Shown: in pieces, positions 1 through 9,546 of the stretch
Layout of the letters: every line of letters starts with the position of its first letter
How positions within the stretch are numbered: position 1 is the stretch's first letter
NCBI GenBank assembly: GCA_009869945.1
Contig: WIXG01000641.1
Coordinates: forward strand, 1-29,934
DNA: 29,934 nucleotides
Reading direction: 5' to 3'
Source of the DNA: Mesaphorura yosii
Lineage: Eukaryota > Arthropoda > Collembola > Poduromorpha > Tullbergiidae
Notes under the pieces: model-generated
Seen by the model: only the letters and a program-made list of their open reading frames with translations
Databases searched by the model: none
Told to the model about the DNA's origin: nothing
Made by a program: the position numbers and the translations under genes

Positions 1-1036
1 TTTCCAAGTGTCTACGAAAATGTCAAGACGAAAAGTTTCCTTAATTTATTCAGATGTATCGATATATCGGCTACACGTGGACTATGTCTAATCTAGCTAG
101 GAATTAATTTCATTAGCTATCAATAATTCTAAATTCTGACTAGCATCATTTTTGTACTTTTACCTTGTTCATATTCAAGCCTGTAAATGCCAAGGTCAAA
201 ATGCCTCTCAAACTCCTCGTAATCTAATTCAGCGTATCAAGCACCATTTTCAAGCCGACGCACATTCCCAGCACAACCACGCCTTGTGCAATGAAATAGG
301 CGTAGTCTCCATAGCCGAACGATTGTAGAAAGAAAAACAATCCGAATGAAATTTAGAGATTACCATTTGGTTTCGCAGACGCAAAACAGTGAAGCGACTA
401 GCCCAGTCAACTTGACTAGCCTCAGCGTGTACATGGAGATCATTTCGGCATTTTCTTGGGCTCAATCATGCAAATTCTGATAAAATGTGGTAATTAGGTC
501 ACGAATAGTAGTCGCGTCATGCTATTTTGGGATTGCTGTAATCACAAACGTCACTTCATTAAGACAAATTCCTTTAGAAACACGATTTGAATGGATTTAA
601 ATCTAAAAAAATATGCATGTACTATAATCGTCATATCTCAGAAGTCTGACAATGGATCTTGATGAAACCTTCAAAAGGCACATCTACAGGCCCCAGAGGA
701 TGTGTGTGCCAAATTTGAGGTCACTCCAACAAATATAAGTAGGGGTTTTGCTGTTTACAAAAATCGCAAACAGTCGAATATAAGGGACTTCGCTTTCGCT
801 CGCCCAATTGCGACTTCAAAAGTTGAGTCACATGAATAATCAATTAATTCCCCGCCACGAAATTGTTTACTCACCATCTGGCTCTGATTGACTCGCTCGC
901 TCGCTGTACGATCAAAAATCGAATATTTGCACATCACTTGATGTCATACATGCAAAATAGAATTTTCTCGCGAGGTTACTCATGCGAAATGTGCGCATTT
1001 CTCCCCAAACGAATTTGCGCTCACGCATAACGTCAA
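1..1036. other. AT-rich intergenic sequence with weak exon candidates
   Basis: No complete gene is visible here. Between about 230 and 450 the minus strand has two short hydrophobic reading frames. One, at about 370-450, starts with Met and gives a transmembrane-like stretch containing LVKLTGLVASLFCVC. The other, about 230-310, gives FIAQGVVVLGMCVGLKMVL and ends in a TAG stop. A candidate intron between them (donor ATG|GTAATC, acceptor after a pyrimidine tract at about 308) does not join the two frames in phase, so I do not call a gene. The remaining sequence is AT-rich and featureless apart from short TTTGCGC/GCGAAAT words near 985-1025. Confidence 0.4.
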
Positions 1037-1100
1037 ATGTGGAATAATTTGTGGAATTCTTCAGATCGGAGCTCTGCAGCTGACGCGTGGACGTTGTCAG

Positions 1101-1108
1101 TATTTAAG
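1101..1108 (+). promoter_or_regulatory. Putative TATA box (TATTTAAG) of the cysteine-rich peptide gene
   Basis: TATTTAAG lies about 100 nt upstream of the ATG at 1205. An initiator-like ATCAATT is about 31-33 nt downstream of it (1131-1137), the usual spacing. The 5' leader would be about 70 nt. Assigned from position and consensus only. Confidence 0.5.
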
Positions 1109-1204
1109 CCAGCGTCCGACTGCAGTGGGCATCAATTGAATTTCGTTTGCCACTTACAGATAAACTTCCAGTCGTCCATTGCCATCGTCATATCTTTCAA
1201 AGTC

Positions 1205-1522
1205 ATGAAACGCCTTCAATTCGTGCTCGCCTTGGCGGTGTTGCTGGCGGCGATGGTGCTGAACGAGCAAGGCGCCGAAGGTACACGTCATACCGCAAAA
1301 AAGTCTCCCTGGCCTAACCGAAAGAATTTTCCGATTCGAATCTAATTTTGCGCTTTGCTCCCCGCAGCGGCCTGTGCCCGTGGCGCCTGCCTGCTTGGTT
1401 CGGGCAACTGCAACCGTGTCTGCCGCAACACGTGCGGTTGCGCCTCCGGCTTCTGCTCGGGACTCACGTGCGTCTGCAGAGGCCCCTATCCAAAGTGTGG
1501 AAGAAACCCCTCCGAAGGGTGA
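1205..1522 (+). CDS. Secreted cysteine-rich peptide (defence-type), two exons
   Basis: Exon 1 is 1205-1280 and exon 2 is 1368-1522. The 87-bp intron has donor G|GTACAC and acceptor CCCCGCAG, both phase 1. The product is about 76 residues. Residues 1 to about 24 form a signal peptide (basic start, then a Leu/Ala/Val core). The mature part has ten cysteines at about 28, 33, 40, 44, 48, 50, 55, 60, 62 and 69, i.e. spacing x4, x6, x3, x3, x1, x4, x4, x1, x6, enough for five disulfides. Small, secreted, Cys/Gly/Arg-rich and cut by an intron right after the signal peptide is typical of arthropod antimicrobial or other disulfide-rich host-defence peptides. I do not recognise the exact family, and a venom-like or structural role cannot be excluded. 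Open frames in other phases here are shadows. Confidence 0.75.
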
Positions 1523-1571
1523 ACGAGTCAAAGCAAAGCAGTACAGCCACAGCAGCAGAGAATTACAATTT

Positions 1572-1577
1572 AATAAA
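1572..1577 (+). terminator. Poly(A) signal AATAAA of the cysteine-rich peptide gene
   Basis: AATAAA lies 50 nt after the stop codon. Two more copies follow at 1608-1613 and 1614-1619, so cleavage may occur after any of them. Confidence 0.6.
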
Positions 1578-1785
1578 TTGAGTAATAGCTCAGATTAATT
1601 TGTTCAAAATAAAAATAAAGTATTTAAACTTGGAAAACTCAAAAGTTCTGAGTACCGCGAGTTTATAAGCCTAAAGTCTTAAATTACATTAAAGCCGTAG
1701 TAGAATGTCTACTTATGTAAGTAACTATGCACCGGCAAGAAGAAAAAACTACTGCCCCACCTTTTGCGACAAGTGAGATCAATCC

Positions 1786-1791
1786 TTTATT
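1786..1791 (-). terminator. Poly(A) signal AATAAA overlapping the stop codon
   Basis: On the minus strand the end reads GAA TAA AGG, so AATAAA contains the TAA stop of the spermidine-synthase-like gene. I see no other AATAAA in the next 100 nt downstream. If used, the 3' UTR would be only about 15-30 nt. Confidence 0.45.
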
Positions 1792-2764
1792 CAAGACTTT
1801 TCGCGAATTTCTCGAGCAGCCACTCCGTGTCAATGTTAATCGAGTCGAATTGCGGTTCCAGGCGGTGGGCTCTTTTTCGTATGAGATCCATGCTAATTGC
1901 CCGGGCTGGGACGCGTTCTCCGGTGCCTTTGACGGCCAGCACCACTGAATTCCCGTCCTTCAGCTCGAACACGTGGCTGTGTCCATTCTTGAATTCGAAT
2001 TCTTGCTTTAACCAGCCTTGCATTGCTCCGTCGGTTATATTGTAAAGATTGACGGCGGCCACGCCACCTGGTCGGAGTGCTCTCTTCATGCCGGCCACGA
2101 ATTCCCTGCTCGCAATTGACACCGGCACGTGCCCACTCGCATCGTAAGCGTCGACGACGATCAGATTGTAGGCGGCGGCAGGCGATCGCGAGACGTACGT
2201 CGCCCCGTCTTCGATGCGCACCTTTGTGCCCGGTCCTTCCTTATACCCAAACCACTCCCGAGCGATACGGACCACTTCCTTGTCAACCTCGACAATGTCC
2301 ACTTGCAGATTCCAGCTTGCGTGCTCTCCTTGACTTCGACCACGAGCCAAGTGATTGAGCGAAGTCGGGAACGATCCCGCGCCAAGGCCGATCAAAAGCA
2401 CGTTTTCACAGTCTTGTATGGAATTGAACAGGTAAAGAGCACCAAACAGCATGCGGACGTAGGCCAGGCGGAGCTTCTCCGGGTGCCGAACGTCCATGCA
2501 GCTTTCGACCGTGTGTGAGTCTAAACTACGTGAAATGCAGCGTTCTAGCACTCTCGATCGCACTCCACTGAGCAAATCCACTTGTTCGAAGACGACGAGG
2601 TTGTGATTGGGTGACAGATAAAGGACGCTGGAGCTGAAGGAACTGGCGCTTTCGCTGGTGTCTTGCTGATCCTTGCCTTCCCCCACGTACCACAACCACT
2701 GGCAACCGTAGTAAAGCACAATCAGAGTGCAGACGAGGAGGAGCAGGAGCCGCAGCCGATTCAT
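1787..2764 (-). CDS. Membrane-anchored spermidine-synthase-like (PABS/METTL13-like) protein
   Basis: A single-exon frame of 325 residues. Residues 1-25 are an N-terminal signal-anchor helix rich in Leu/Val (LLLLLVCTLIVLYYG), so the protein is probably tethered to the ER or another endomembrane. Residues about 120-290 form a Rossmann-type SAM/dcSAM fold: GLGAGSF (motif I), VDIVEVDKEVV (motif II), VRIEDGATYV, then VVDAYDASGHVPVSIASREF and LRPGGVAAVNLYN, as in spermidine-synthase-like and METTL13-like proteins. The DAYD segment sits where aminopropyltransferases carry catalytic acids, but I cannot tell an aminopropyltransferase from a methyltransferase by eye. The start is the first ATG before the hydrophobic anchor. 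The poly(A) signal overlaps the stop codon. The substrate is unknown. Confidence 0.85.
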   Translation of the reverse strand: MNRLRLLLLLVCTLIVLYYGCQWLWYVGEGKDQQDTSESASSFSSSVLYLSPNHNLVVFEQVDLLSGVRSRVLERCISRSLDSHTVESCMDVRHPEKLRLAYVRMLFGALYLFNSIQDCENVLLIGLGAGSFPTSLNHLARGRSQGEHASWNLQVDIVEVDKEVVRIAREWFGYKEGPGTKVRIEDGATYVSRSPAAAYNLIVVDAYDASGHVPVSIASREFVAGMKRALRPGGVAAVNLYNITDGAMQGWLKQEFEFKNGHSHVFELKDGNSVVLAVKGTGERVPARAISMDLIRKRAHRLEPQFDSINIDTEWLLEKFAKSLE

Positions 2765-3843
2765 TGTTTATACACGGAGGTAACTGGTCAGTGAGGCGAA
2801 AGGGCTGGAGAATCCAGACACACAAGAATTTCCCCCTTTCTTCTTCCTTGTTGTGTTGGCGCTTGCAGTAATTACGTTCATGATTCATGTCAATTAGCAC
2901 TTAAAGCACTCAGCTCAGAACTGATTTGCGGATTTGCGGTCGCACTCACTCTTGGATTTACACTACTGTGAGTAATTAACTCCTAGTTTGCCTGCTGGTT
3001 CGAATATCCGACTCCTTCTCCTTTGGAATTCAGCATTTCGATTACGTACGCAATGAGAGCAGTTTTGAAGTGTTGATGTTTGAAGTTTGCCTGACTCTGG
3101 CTACGTTCCGTAGAATTGGCCCGGATCCAGCGCCAGCGCTCGCGCTCGTGCTTCTTCATCGTGAAATTCTTTCGTAATCGTTATTCGCAAATTCCCTTCC
3201 CATTTCTTGCAGAAATCGAAATGCTAGCTTACGAGCTCCAAGAACTTAATCTCTATACGCTTCACGCTTGACGCAAGAGTTTGTGGTTTTTGCTTTGGAT
3301 CCAGGAATTAACAGGTGCTTTTAGTCCAAGCTCCTAAAGTCCTCTCCTTTTTAACGTTAAGGCCAATTTTCCTTTCAGTAGTCGCAAACAACCTGTTAAT
3401 CTTTCTGTTGGTGAAGACTTATGAAATGAATTACACCAAAATACCACAAAATGAATTTTTCCGGTTTTAATGCAAAGGTGAGAAGCAAACCAAAAGCAAA
3501 TTTACAGAAGAATTGAACGATGAGAAAGATAAGGAACGACTGTCTGACAACTAATGTACAACTGATTCACAGCTACTGATTGTCTTTAGCATAATTATCT
3601 AACATGAAATGCTTAATTATCAAGAATGCTACTGTGAGATCGGATGTGACACAGGATCAGACTTCATCTTCTGCTGCACACAACGACAGGACCCCACATT
3701 CTTTCGAGATGAAGATGCCGAGATCGCTGACGCGACGCAGCACAGCTTTGAACTTAAATCGAACTTGCTAGAGTTCGAACACTTTCATCTTCAAGTAATC
3801 TTAATCTCTCAGTCTGTCTAATGTCTGTGAATGAAGGTATAAA

Positions 3844-3866
3844 CAATCGATTACGATTATCGATTG
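3844..3866. repeat. Perfect 8-bp inverted repeat with 7-nt loop
   Basis: CAATCGAT (3844-3851) and ATCGATTG (3859-3866) are exact reverse complements separated by TACGATT. It could form a small hairpin or be a dimeric protein-binding site; no function can be assigned. Confidence 0.6.
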
Positions 3867-3937
3867 GAAGCGAAATTCGAGTAACGCGTGATGAAAATGA
3901 TCTGATGATTGTTGATTGGCACCGACACTTGTATGCG

Positions 3938-4027
3938 AAATTACGGTACGCGAATTAGCATTGGCTGCCATGTCTCCCAATGCAGCTTAGTACAACAGAA
4001 GGGACCAAATTACGGTACACGAATTAG
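3938..4027 (+). repeat. 21-bp direct repeat, two copies 69 bp apart
   Basis: The word AAATTACGGTAC-x-CGAATTAG occurs at 3938-3958 and 4007-4027 with one mismatch (G versus A). The intervening sequence is not repeated. It may be a piece of a dispersed repeat; too short to classify. Confidence 0.6.
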
Positions 4028-4874
4028 GTAATTAAAGGCTGGTGTTCAGTCGATGCGAAATCGCGTTTTCGGTGCAAAATGAGACGTTGCGAAATGTTCC
4101 GCACACTTTTCGCGTTGGTGGTACTCAGTTCAGAATTTTTCACTCAGCGAAATGCCGTTTCTTTGGTAGTGGAACGCTACAAATATTATTGCCACCAAGG
4201 AAACATAACCGTTTTCAGTCAATTCAGACGGGTGAGACTATTTGTAGTCGTTTATGAAAAGAATCAAATGTCGCCGAAAATTACACACCGTTTTTTTCGC
4301 ATGGATCAGAACTGAATACTGTCACTCAAAAAACAGGACACAAAATCTATTTCGCACAGATATTTTCTTTTTGCACCGAATTTCAATTTCGCTGTGCATT
4401 TCGCATTCCGCAAAGATTTCGCGGAGACCATTCCGCTTCGAGTGAATACCAGGCTCAAGCTCTGAACTTGTGAACCTTTGCGACTTACTTCTTTGCCCAT
4501 GTTCGCTTTCCTTTTCCTCCGAAAATCCTTCGCTTGTCCTCGAATTTAGGTAATCGATGGTCGGAGCCAAATAATTATCGTCTTAACCTTCGCTAAATTA
4601 AGTCTAAATGTCCTGGCCCAAGGTAATTAACAGAAAATAGTCAAAATTCAAAAGCAGCACAGTAATTGGTTGGTTGGCAACTTTTAATTACCATTTGACA
4701 ACAAAACGGGAGCTGATATTAATGAGATTGACAGTCTGGCCATCGATGACGTTCAAAAAAAAGCACAACTAAATCAGCGCCCGATGTCCAGTCGTCCAGT
4801 CCCATTTAACCATTACCACATCCAGAAACTGGTAACTGACTACTAACGACGCATAACTGCAGGATTGCTTGAAA

Positions 4875-6080
4875 ATGGTGACTAAAACTAAACTCAAACT
4901 CAAGCTAAAACTAAAACTCACAGAGGAGGCGATGATCGCCAATCTGGGTCGCTGCGTATGCCGTGGCGGCGTGCTTGGTCTGGCATTTCAAACGCCAACC
5001 GTCACTTGCACGAGGAAGCAATCGGTGCTTGTGCTCGTGCCCGCCAAGCTCACGCCAGTTAGTTACGCTTCTTTCGTAGCGATCTCGTACCTCGTCTGCT
5101 ACGCCGCATGGCGTCTGCATGTGGAATTGCTTCCGAATCGCGCGCGTACGGGCGCCGTTCAAGTCTCCACGGCGTCAATGGCGCTCAAAGTCATATACGC
5201 CTTCCTGTTCGTGTACTCCGTCGTAGTCTGGCTCCTCATGTATGGCTGCGCGGCTCATCGGAGGGAGTTGGCCTATCTCTACAATTACTTGTGCTCGGAG
5301 TACTTACAGCTGCGCCCACACGGAGGCGCTAAATTTGAAAAGGTATTGCTCGTCATGTATTATGCCGTGAAGGCAGCGGGGTCGACTGGGGCGTGCATCG
5401 TCTGCACCAGCGAGTTTCTCTACGCTTGGCGGACCCACTCTTCCTCTTTCTGGACGTACGCGCTCTTTCACACGACGGCGCACTTCTTCCTTTTGATGCT
5501 GGCCAGCTGGATTCTCGGCCTGACGGAGTTGCTTCTTTTCTTCTTCTACGTGACAGTCCGGGACAACTTCTCAGAGACTTCGATAGGCGCCAGCGTCAGT
5601 ATTCGGAGTGGCATTGGCAAATACAGAAGCCTGACACTCATCTGCGACCGGTTCAACTCGTCGTACTGCCTCGTTCTGGTCCCGACCCTGAAATTCTTGG
5701 CCGGCATCCTTTGTATGATGTGCATGCACGGTGTGCTGCATCTGAAGAACGTTGATCTGCACGCCGTGATGCTGCGCGTCACACTTTTCGGTGGCTGGCT
5801 GTATTTGTGGATTGCGCTCAACGCGGCAATGAATATTGTCAGCAGTTTCTGGACCATGTCGTCAAAGTACTTGGGCCAGTGGCAGTGGCGGGTCATAGTC
5901 GGAGGTGCGGACAACGCAGAAGCCAAGATGAAGAAAAGGTACGGGCAGGCTGTGCTTAAATCGCTGCGACCGCTGAGGTTTGGAGTTGCTGGACTCTACT
6001 TCATGGAACAAAAAAATAAGCTCACGTTCCTCCGGTTTCTAGTTGACGGGACTCTTCATGCATTGCTAACATTCAAGTAG
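4875..6080 (+). CDS. Gustatory-type seven-transmembrane chemoreceptor 1
   Basis: A single-exon body of 401 residues from ATG 4875, or 382 from ATG 4932. About seven hydrophobic helices are visible, for example ISYLVCYAAW, YAFLFVYSVVVWLLMYG, FFLLMLASWILGLTELLLFFFYV and LFGGWLYLWIALNAAM. The C-terminal helix follows LRPLRFGVAGLYFMEQ and then LTFLRFLVDGTLHALLTF, in register with the C-termini of the two receptors at 11-15 kb, which supports one family (insect GR-like superfamily). Between the two possible starts is a Lys-Leu repeat made by a simple AAACT(C/A)A-type DNA repeat, so the later Met may be the true start. A splice-acceptor-like TACTAAC...CTGCAG ends at 4862, suggesting a 5' leader intron. 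Codons are GC-richer than in the other two receptors. Ligand unknown. Confidence 0.8.
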   Translation: MVTKTKLKLKLKLKLTEEAMIANLGRCVCRGGVLGLAFQTPTVTCTRKQSVLVLVPAKLTPVSYASFVAISYLVCYAAWRLHVELLPNRARTGAVQVSTASMALKVIYAFLFVYSVVVWLLMYGCAAHRRELAYLYNYLCSEYLQLRPHGGAKFEKVLLVMYYAVKAAGSTGACIVCTSEFLYAWRTHSSSFWTYALFHTTAHFFLLMLASWILGLTELLLFFFYVTVRDNFSETSIGASVSIRSGIGKYRSLTLICDRFNSSYCLVLVPTLKFLAGILCMMCMHGVLHLKNVDLHAVMLRVTLFGGWLYLWIALNAAMNIVSSFWTMSSKYLGQWQWRVIVGGADNAEAKMKKRYGQAVLKSLRPLRFGVAGLYFMEQKNKLTFLRFLVDGTLHALLTFK

Positions 6081-6179
6081 TAGATTCAGAATCTTACTTT
6101 TAGTTGGGGCCCAATTCAAGAAAATCATTCCCACGGTGCCACAGCGTAATTTTTCCCATCTAAGTAGTATACGTATTAC

Positions 6180-6185
6180 AATAAA
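6180..6185 (+). terminator. Poly(A) signal AATAAA of chemoreceptor 1
   Basis: AATAAA 99 nt downstream of the chemoreceptor 1 stop codon, with no other gene in between. Confidence 0.5.
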
Positions 6186-6665
6186 TCTTTAATTAGCAAT
6201 TAGCATTTAGCATTCATTGCTAGTTCCACGTTCTTAATGCGTGGTCAGTCTGGTAAAATTCCATAAACAAATCTGATTTCTTTGTATCGATTCAAGGACA
6301 ACCGACGTTTTGAGCTCGTTCAACTCGTTTCAAAGTAGAAGCTTACTGCTTTCCTTTATTTACCTTCTTCGTGCATCCAATGTAGATAAACCTGAACGGG
6401 TTTCCCAGCTCGCCTGTCCATGGCACCTTGCGCAGGACCGACAAAGATTGAGTTCGTGTTAACTGATGACTGGGCTGCGACTGGTTCAAGAAAATCTTGC
6501 CCATGTACGTATTTAGACTTCAGACTCTCTCCTGGAAGTAAACATCGCACCAAAGAACGCCACACAATGCTTAGTCTATTAGTTCTTCAATTCTGCATTC
6601 TGCCGTCTTTTACTTTTTAGTTGTAGTACTTGGAATTGTGACTGAAATAACTGCGAGTAGCAAAA
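6186..6665. other. Intergenic region, 5' flank of the CRAL-TRIO gene
   Basis: No supported gene. Short frames on both strands (6356-6620) lack domains. A pyrimidine tract followed by TTTTTAG ends near 6620, 46 nt before the ATG of the next gene, and could be an acceptor of a 5' UTR intron. Confidence 0.4.
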
Positions 6666-7669
6666 ATGGCGAAGTACGTGTATTTGCCTGCAGTGGCCGT
6701 TTTCCTGGCGTACGCTTTCGTGGTGCTATCGAAGAAAGCCACACTCGAGCCGAATGGCAGCAATCTCGCCTTCAGCTGGAGCACAAACAAATCGCTGGGG
6801 CTCACAGATAAGATGAGGAGCTATGAACATGGATTCAGGCTGACTCCAGAAGAAGAACATGCCTTGGACAAGGTAAGGAGTAAGAATTCTTACAACATTG
6901 CAATGATCTTGCTCGCAACTAACGCAATTTTTGTTAGCTTCGCCCTCTGGTCGAGGACCTCGCTCTTCTTCCCTTCCACGCCCGTGACAATTTCCTGGTC
7001 AAATTCCTACGAGCCAGAAGCCTGGACGTCCAGGCTGCCGCGGACATGTTCAAGGACGCGATGGAATGGAGGCGCGAACGTGATCTCGACAAGCTGCTCA
7101 ACACCGACTACACAAGATGGGAGAAGATGTTCCCTTTCATCCTGTCGGGTTGTGACAAGCAGAATGGGCCCATTTTCTACGTACTAGCGGCGGCGTACGA
7201 CGTGCGCAAGGCGATTATCGGCGGCCACTTCCAAACGCTCATCGACCTCTTCGACCGGAGCTTCGAACTCGCTGTTCGAGCCGGCGTGTCGATCTACGAG
7301 ACAAGCGGGGAGAACGCCGGCCTGTCAGGGCTGCTCGTTCTCGACCTGGCGGGCTTCAACATGCGCCAACACGGGTGCACCCTGTGTCTGGCCGTGTACG
7401 TCCACGTCGTCACGGCTTACGAAAAATACTGGCCACAAGTCGTCCATAAAATTATGCTCATCAACACTCCACGCTCGTTTCAAATCGTCCTTGACGCCGT
7501 GCGGCCGCTCATGTCCGCGCACACGGCCAAGGCGCTCGAAGTTTATGGGTTGGACCGGGCCGAGTGGGAGCCGGTGTTGAAGCGGTATGTCGAGTCGGAC
7601 CAGCTGCTGGTGCGGTACGGAGGCAAGAGGACGCTCACGAGCTTGACCACGCAGATGTACGGAGGCTGA
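6666..7669 (+). CDS. CRAL-TRIO (SEC14-like) lipid-binding protein with N-terminal membrane anchor
   Basis: Two exons, 6666-6872 and 6938-7669. The 65-bp intron has donor AAG|GTAAGG and acceptor TTTTGTTAG, both phase 0. The product is about 312 residues. Residues 5-22 form a hydrophobic anchor (LPAVAVFLAYAFVVL). Residues about 65-115 match the CRAL-TRIO N-terminal helix region (RDNFLVKFLRARSLDV, then MEWRRER). Residues about 125-300 match the CRAL-TRIO lipid pocket (LVLDLAGFN, the INTPRSFQIVLDAVRPLM segment, and the closing LLVRYGGKRT). SEC14-like proteins bind and transfer phosphoinositides, tocopherol, retinoids or other hydrophobic ligands between membranes; this one may act at a membrane because of its anchor. 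The frame across the intron is continuous with the family alignment. Ligand not predictable. Confidence 0.88.
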
Positions 7670-7752
7670 AGAGCCGTTGTATCCGCTATCGCGTCGTTGT
7701 ATTGACACTCAAGGCCATCGCACTTAAATCTGAATAGAATGATGTACTGGAC

Positions 7753-7758
7753 AATAAA
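7753..7758 (+). terminator. Poly(A) signal AATAAA of the CRAL-TRIO gene
   Basis: AATAAA 83 nt after the stop codon of the CRAL-TRIO gene. Confidence 0.55.
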
Positions 7759-8111
7759 ATTCGACTACTCAATGCCAGCTGAGAGCTCACACTTCACGTA
7801 TAAACCAAACACGGCTACATACATGAGATAGGAATTCGAACAAAAAATATAATAGCGTTATGTAACTATTTGCAGAATGAATTCATGCGTTGAGGAGTGA
7901 TGAATATCCTAAGCCTTGAGCACGAATCACGGATTCACTTGTTACTTGTTACATGATGACGCGATTACGCGTGTAGGCGTGCAGTTCAGCATTGCGCAGT
8001 AATAATTTAAGTCACGCGACGGATTCAAATCATATTTCAGTTACAATTCACCCTTCCTCCAATTCAAATCACCGCTCCAGTTTCAAAGCAAGGAAGAACG
8101 ACGACGGAAAA
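7759..8111. other. Intergenic region and 5' leader of the EcKinase-like gene
   Basis: No separate gene seen. The frame of the next gene stays open upstream to 7992, but that extension is low-complexity Ser/Asn/His and lacks family similarity, so I treat it as 5' UTR. An initiator-like TTCAGCATT is present at about 7985-7993. Confidence 0.4.
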
Positions 8112-9440
8112 ATGGCAGCAGCCGAACTCAGTCTGAGCCAGCCCGACCTGGTCGCAAAGTACCAGAAGATTTTGGACAAGAACGGGATCGCCGAACGGGT
8201 GCAGCGAGTGACCGTGACACAGCCGAGCCTGAAGGGCGAACATTTTGCGAGCGTCTGCCTTTACGTCACCCTGCAGCTCGAGAGCGGTGGCACACGTGAG
8301 CTGTTTGTCAAGCAGCTGCCAACAAATGAGATGCACCGCAAGTTTCTGCAAGATTTCCGGCTCTTTGAGAAGGAGGCGGGATTTTTCAACACGCTGTTGC
8401 CTGCGATGCAGAAATATGCCAAAGCTCACGGAGTCGACGCCGACAGCAAGATGGATTTTTTTCCGACGTGCTTGCACGCAGACGAGTCGGACATCGTTTT
8501 TGAGAATCTCGTCAAGGAAAGAGGCTACCGTCTGGTGCCAAAGGCGGAGAGGCAGAATCTGGAGCAGGTCGAGTAAGTCTTCCTTATCCTTGACTCTTAT
8601 CTTTGGCTGTGGCAAGAGAAGACAAGGCTTTTTCTCCTCAGGATGACGCTGAAGAATTTGGCGCACTTCCATGCTGTGGGCTACGCCATGATCGCCGACG
8701 CAGGTGGTCCGAAGGCCTTCCTGGAGAAGTATCCGTTTCTCTTCGAGGCGCTCTACTTCGACGGGAATCCCATGCTCACGGGCATGTTTGAGAACGGGCT
8801 CTCCACGGCCTGCGACCTGCTGGAGAATAACAAAGTGCCCGGAGGCGAACCGGTGCTGGAGAAGCTGTCCGGGTTCCGAGGCACTCTTACCGACCTCATT
8901 TGTAGGTTGGCTACTGGCGATCACCTTCTTCACGTCGTGAATCACGGTGACTGCTGGAACAACAACATGCTATTTGTCGATGACCCCACGCAGCCTGGGA
9001 AGGTGAGGCACGAAGTTCTCGTCGACCTCCAAGTCATTCGAGTCACGTCACCGATGATCGATTTGAGTTATTACATGTGCACGAGTATGCCGACGCCAGT
9101 TCGGCGCAAAAATTGGACTCGGCTCGTGCGCCTTTACTTTGACGCCCTGAAAGCTGCCGTGGAGCGCCTGAGCGGCGCGTTTCCTTACACGGTCAATCAG
9201 TTTCTGGCCGAGGCACGCGCCAAGTTCCCCCTCGGTTTCTTCGTCAACATCAGCATGACTGTTGTGGCCGACATCATGAATACCATCGACATGGGCAATA
9301 TCCCGAAGGACGGGGACCCGAACGAGTACTTCAAGAACATGCTGAACGAGTGGATCGCGGCGAACCCGGACAAGGCAGAGGGCTACACGAAGGAGATTGT
9401 CCAGCTGTGGGCAGAGTTTGAGGAAGTGATGAAGGCTTGA
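8112..9440 (+). CDS. EcKinase-like / CHK kinase-like protein
   Basis: Exon 1 is 8112-8572 and exon 2 is 8642-9440. The 69-bp intron has donor GA|GTAAGT and acceptor TTTCTCCTCAG, phase 2 on both sides. The product is about 419 residues. It has the EcKL/DUF1679 choline-kinase-like fold: an N-lobe with LFVKQLP (ATP-contacting Lys) and DIVFENLVKERGY, the catalytic Brenner loop VNHGDCWNNNMLF (HGDxWxxN) and the metal-binding segment VLVDLQVIRVTSPMIDLSYY, where most relatives have DFQ and this one has DLQ. In arthropods the family phosphorylates ecdysteroids and is also implicated in detoxification by phosphorylation. The start at 8112 has a good context (GAAAAATGGC). The natural substrate is unknown. 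Confidence 0.9.
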
Positions 9441-9540
9441 TGAGAATGATAATTGATCATCCTTGACTGCAGTCTGCGGTCGCGGCGTGACAATTTTAAA
9501 TTGTAAATCATTGAATTTAATCACGTAATCTGTAGCATCC

Positions 9541-9546
9541 AATAAA
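9541..9546 (+). terminator. Poly(A) signal AATAAA of the EcKinase-like gene
   Basis: AATAAA 101 nt after the stop codon of the EcKinase-like gene. Confidence 0.55.

Larger units (their letters stand above)
2765..4860. other. Long intergenic spacer, AT-rich, with short repeats
   Basis: No convincing coding sequence. A 70-codon frame at 3609-3821 (+) has no recognisable domain and I leave it out. The stretch holds an 8-bp inverted repeat (3844-3866), a 21-bp direct repeat (3938-3958 and 4007-4027) and a cluster of GCGAAA/TTTCGC words (about 4050-4430). Together these suggest decayed mobile-element or satellite-like sequence. Confidence 0.6.

Noticed and set aside
1154..1531. 125-codon minus-strand frame over the cysteine-rich peptide gene
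   Set aside because: Antisense shadow, Ala/Arg-rich with no domain; the plus strand has signal peptide, intron and regular Cys spacing.
2077..2900. Several 70-130-codon frames overlapping the spermidine-synthase-like gene
   Set aside because: Shadows of a frame with clear Rossmann motifs.
7992..8111. N-terminal extension of the EcKinase-like protein
   Set aside because: Ser/Asn/His-rich and unlike the family N-terminus; ATG 8112 has a better context and fits the usual length.
8064..8945. 293-codon minus-strand frame opposite the EcKinase-like gene
   Set aside because: No domain; it lies fully antisense to two exons whose plus-strand reading shows kinase motifs and a matching intron.
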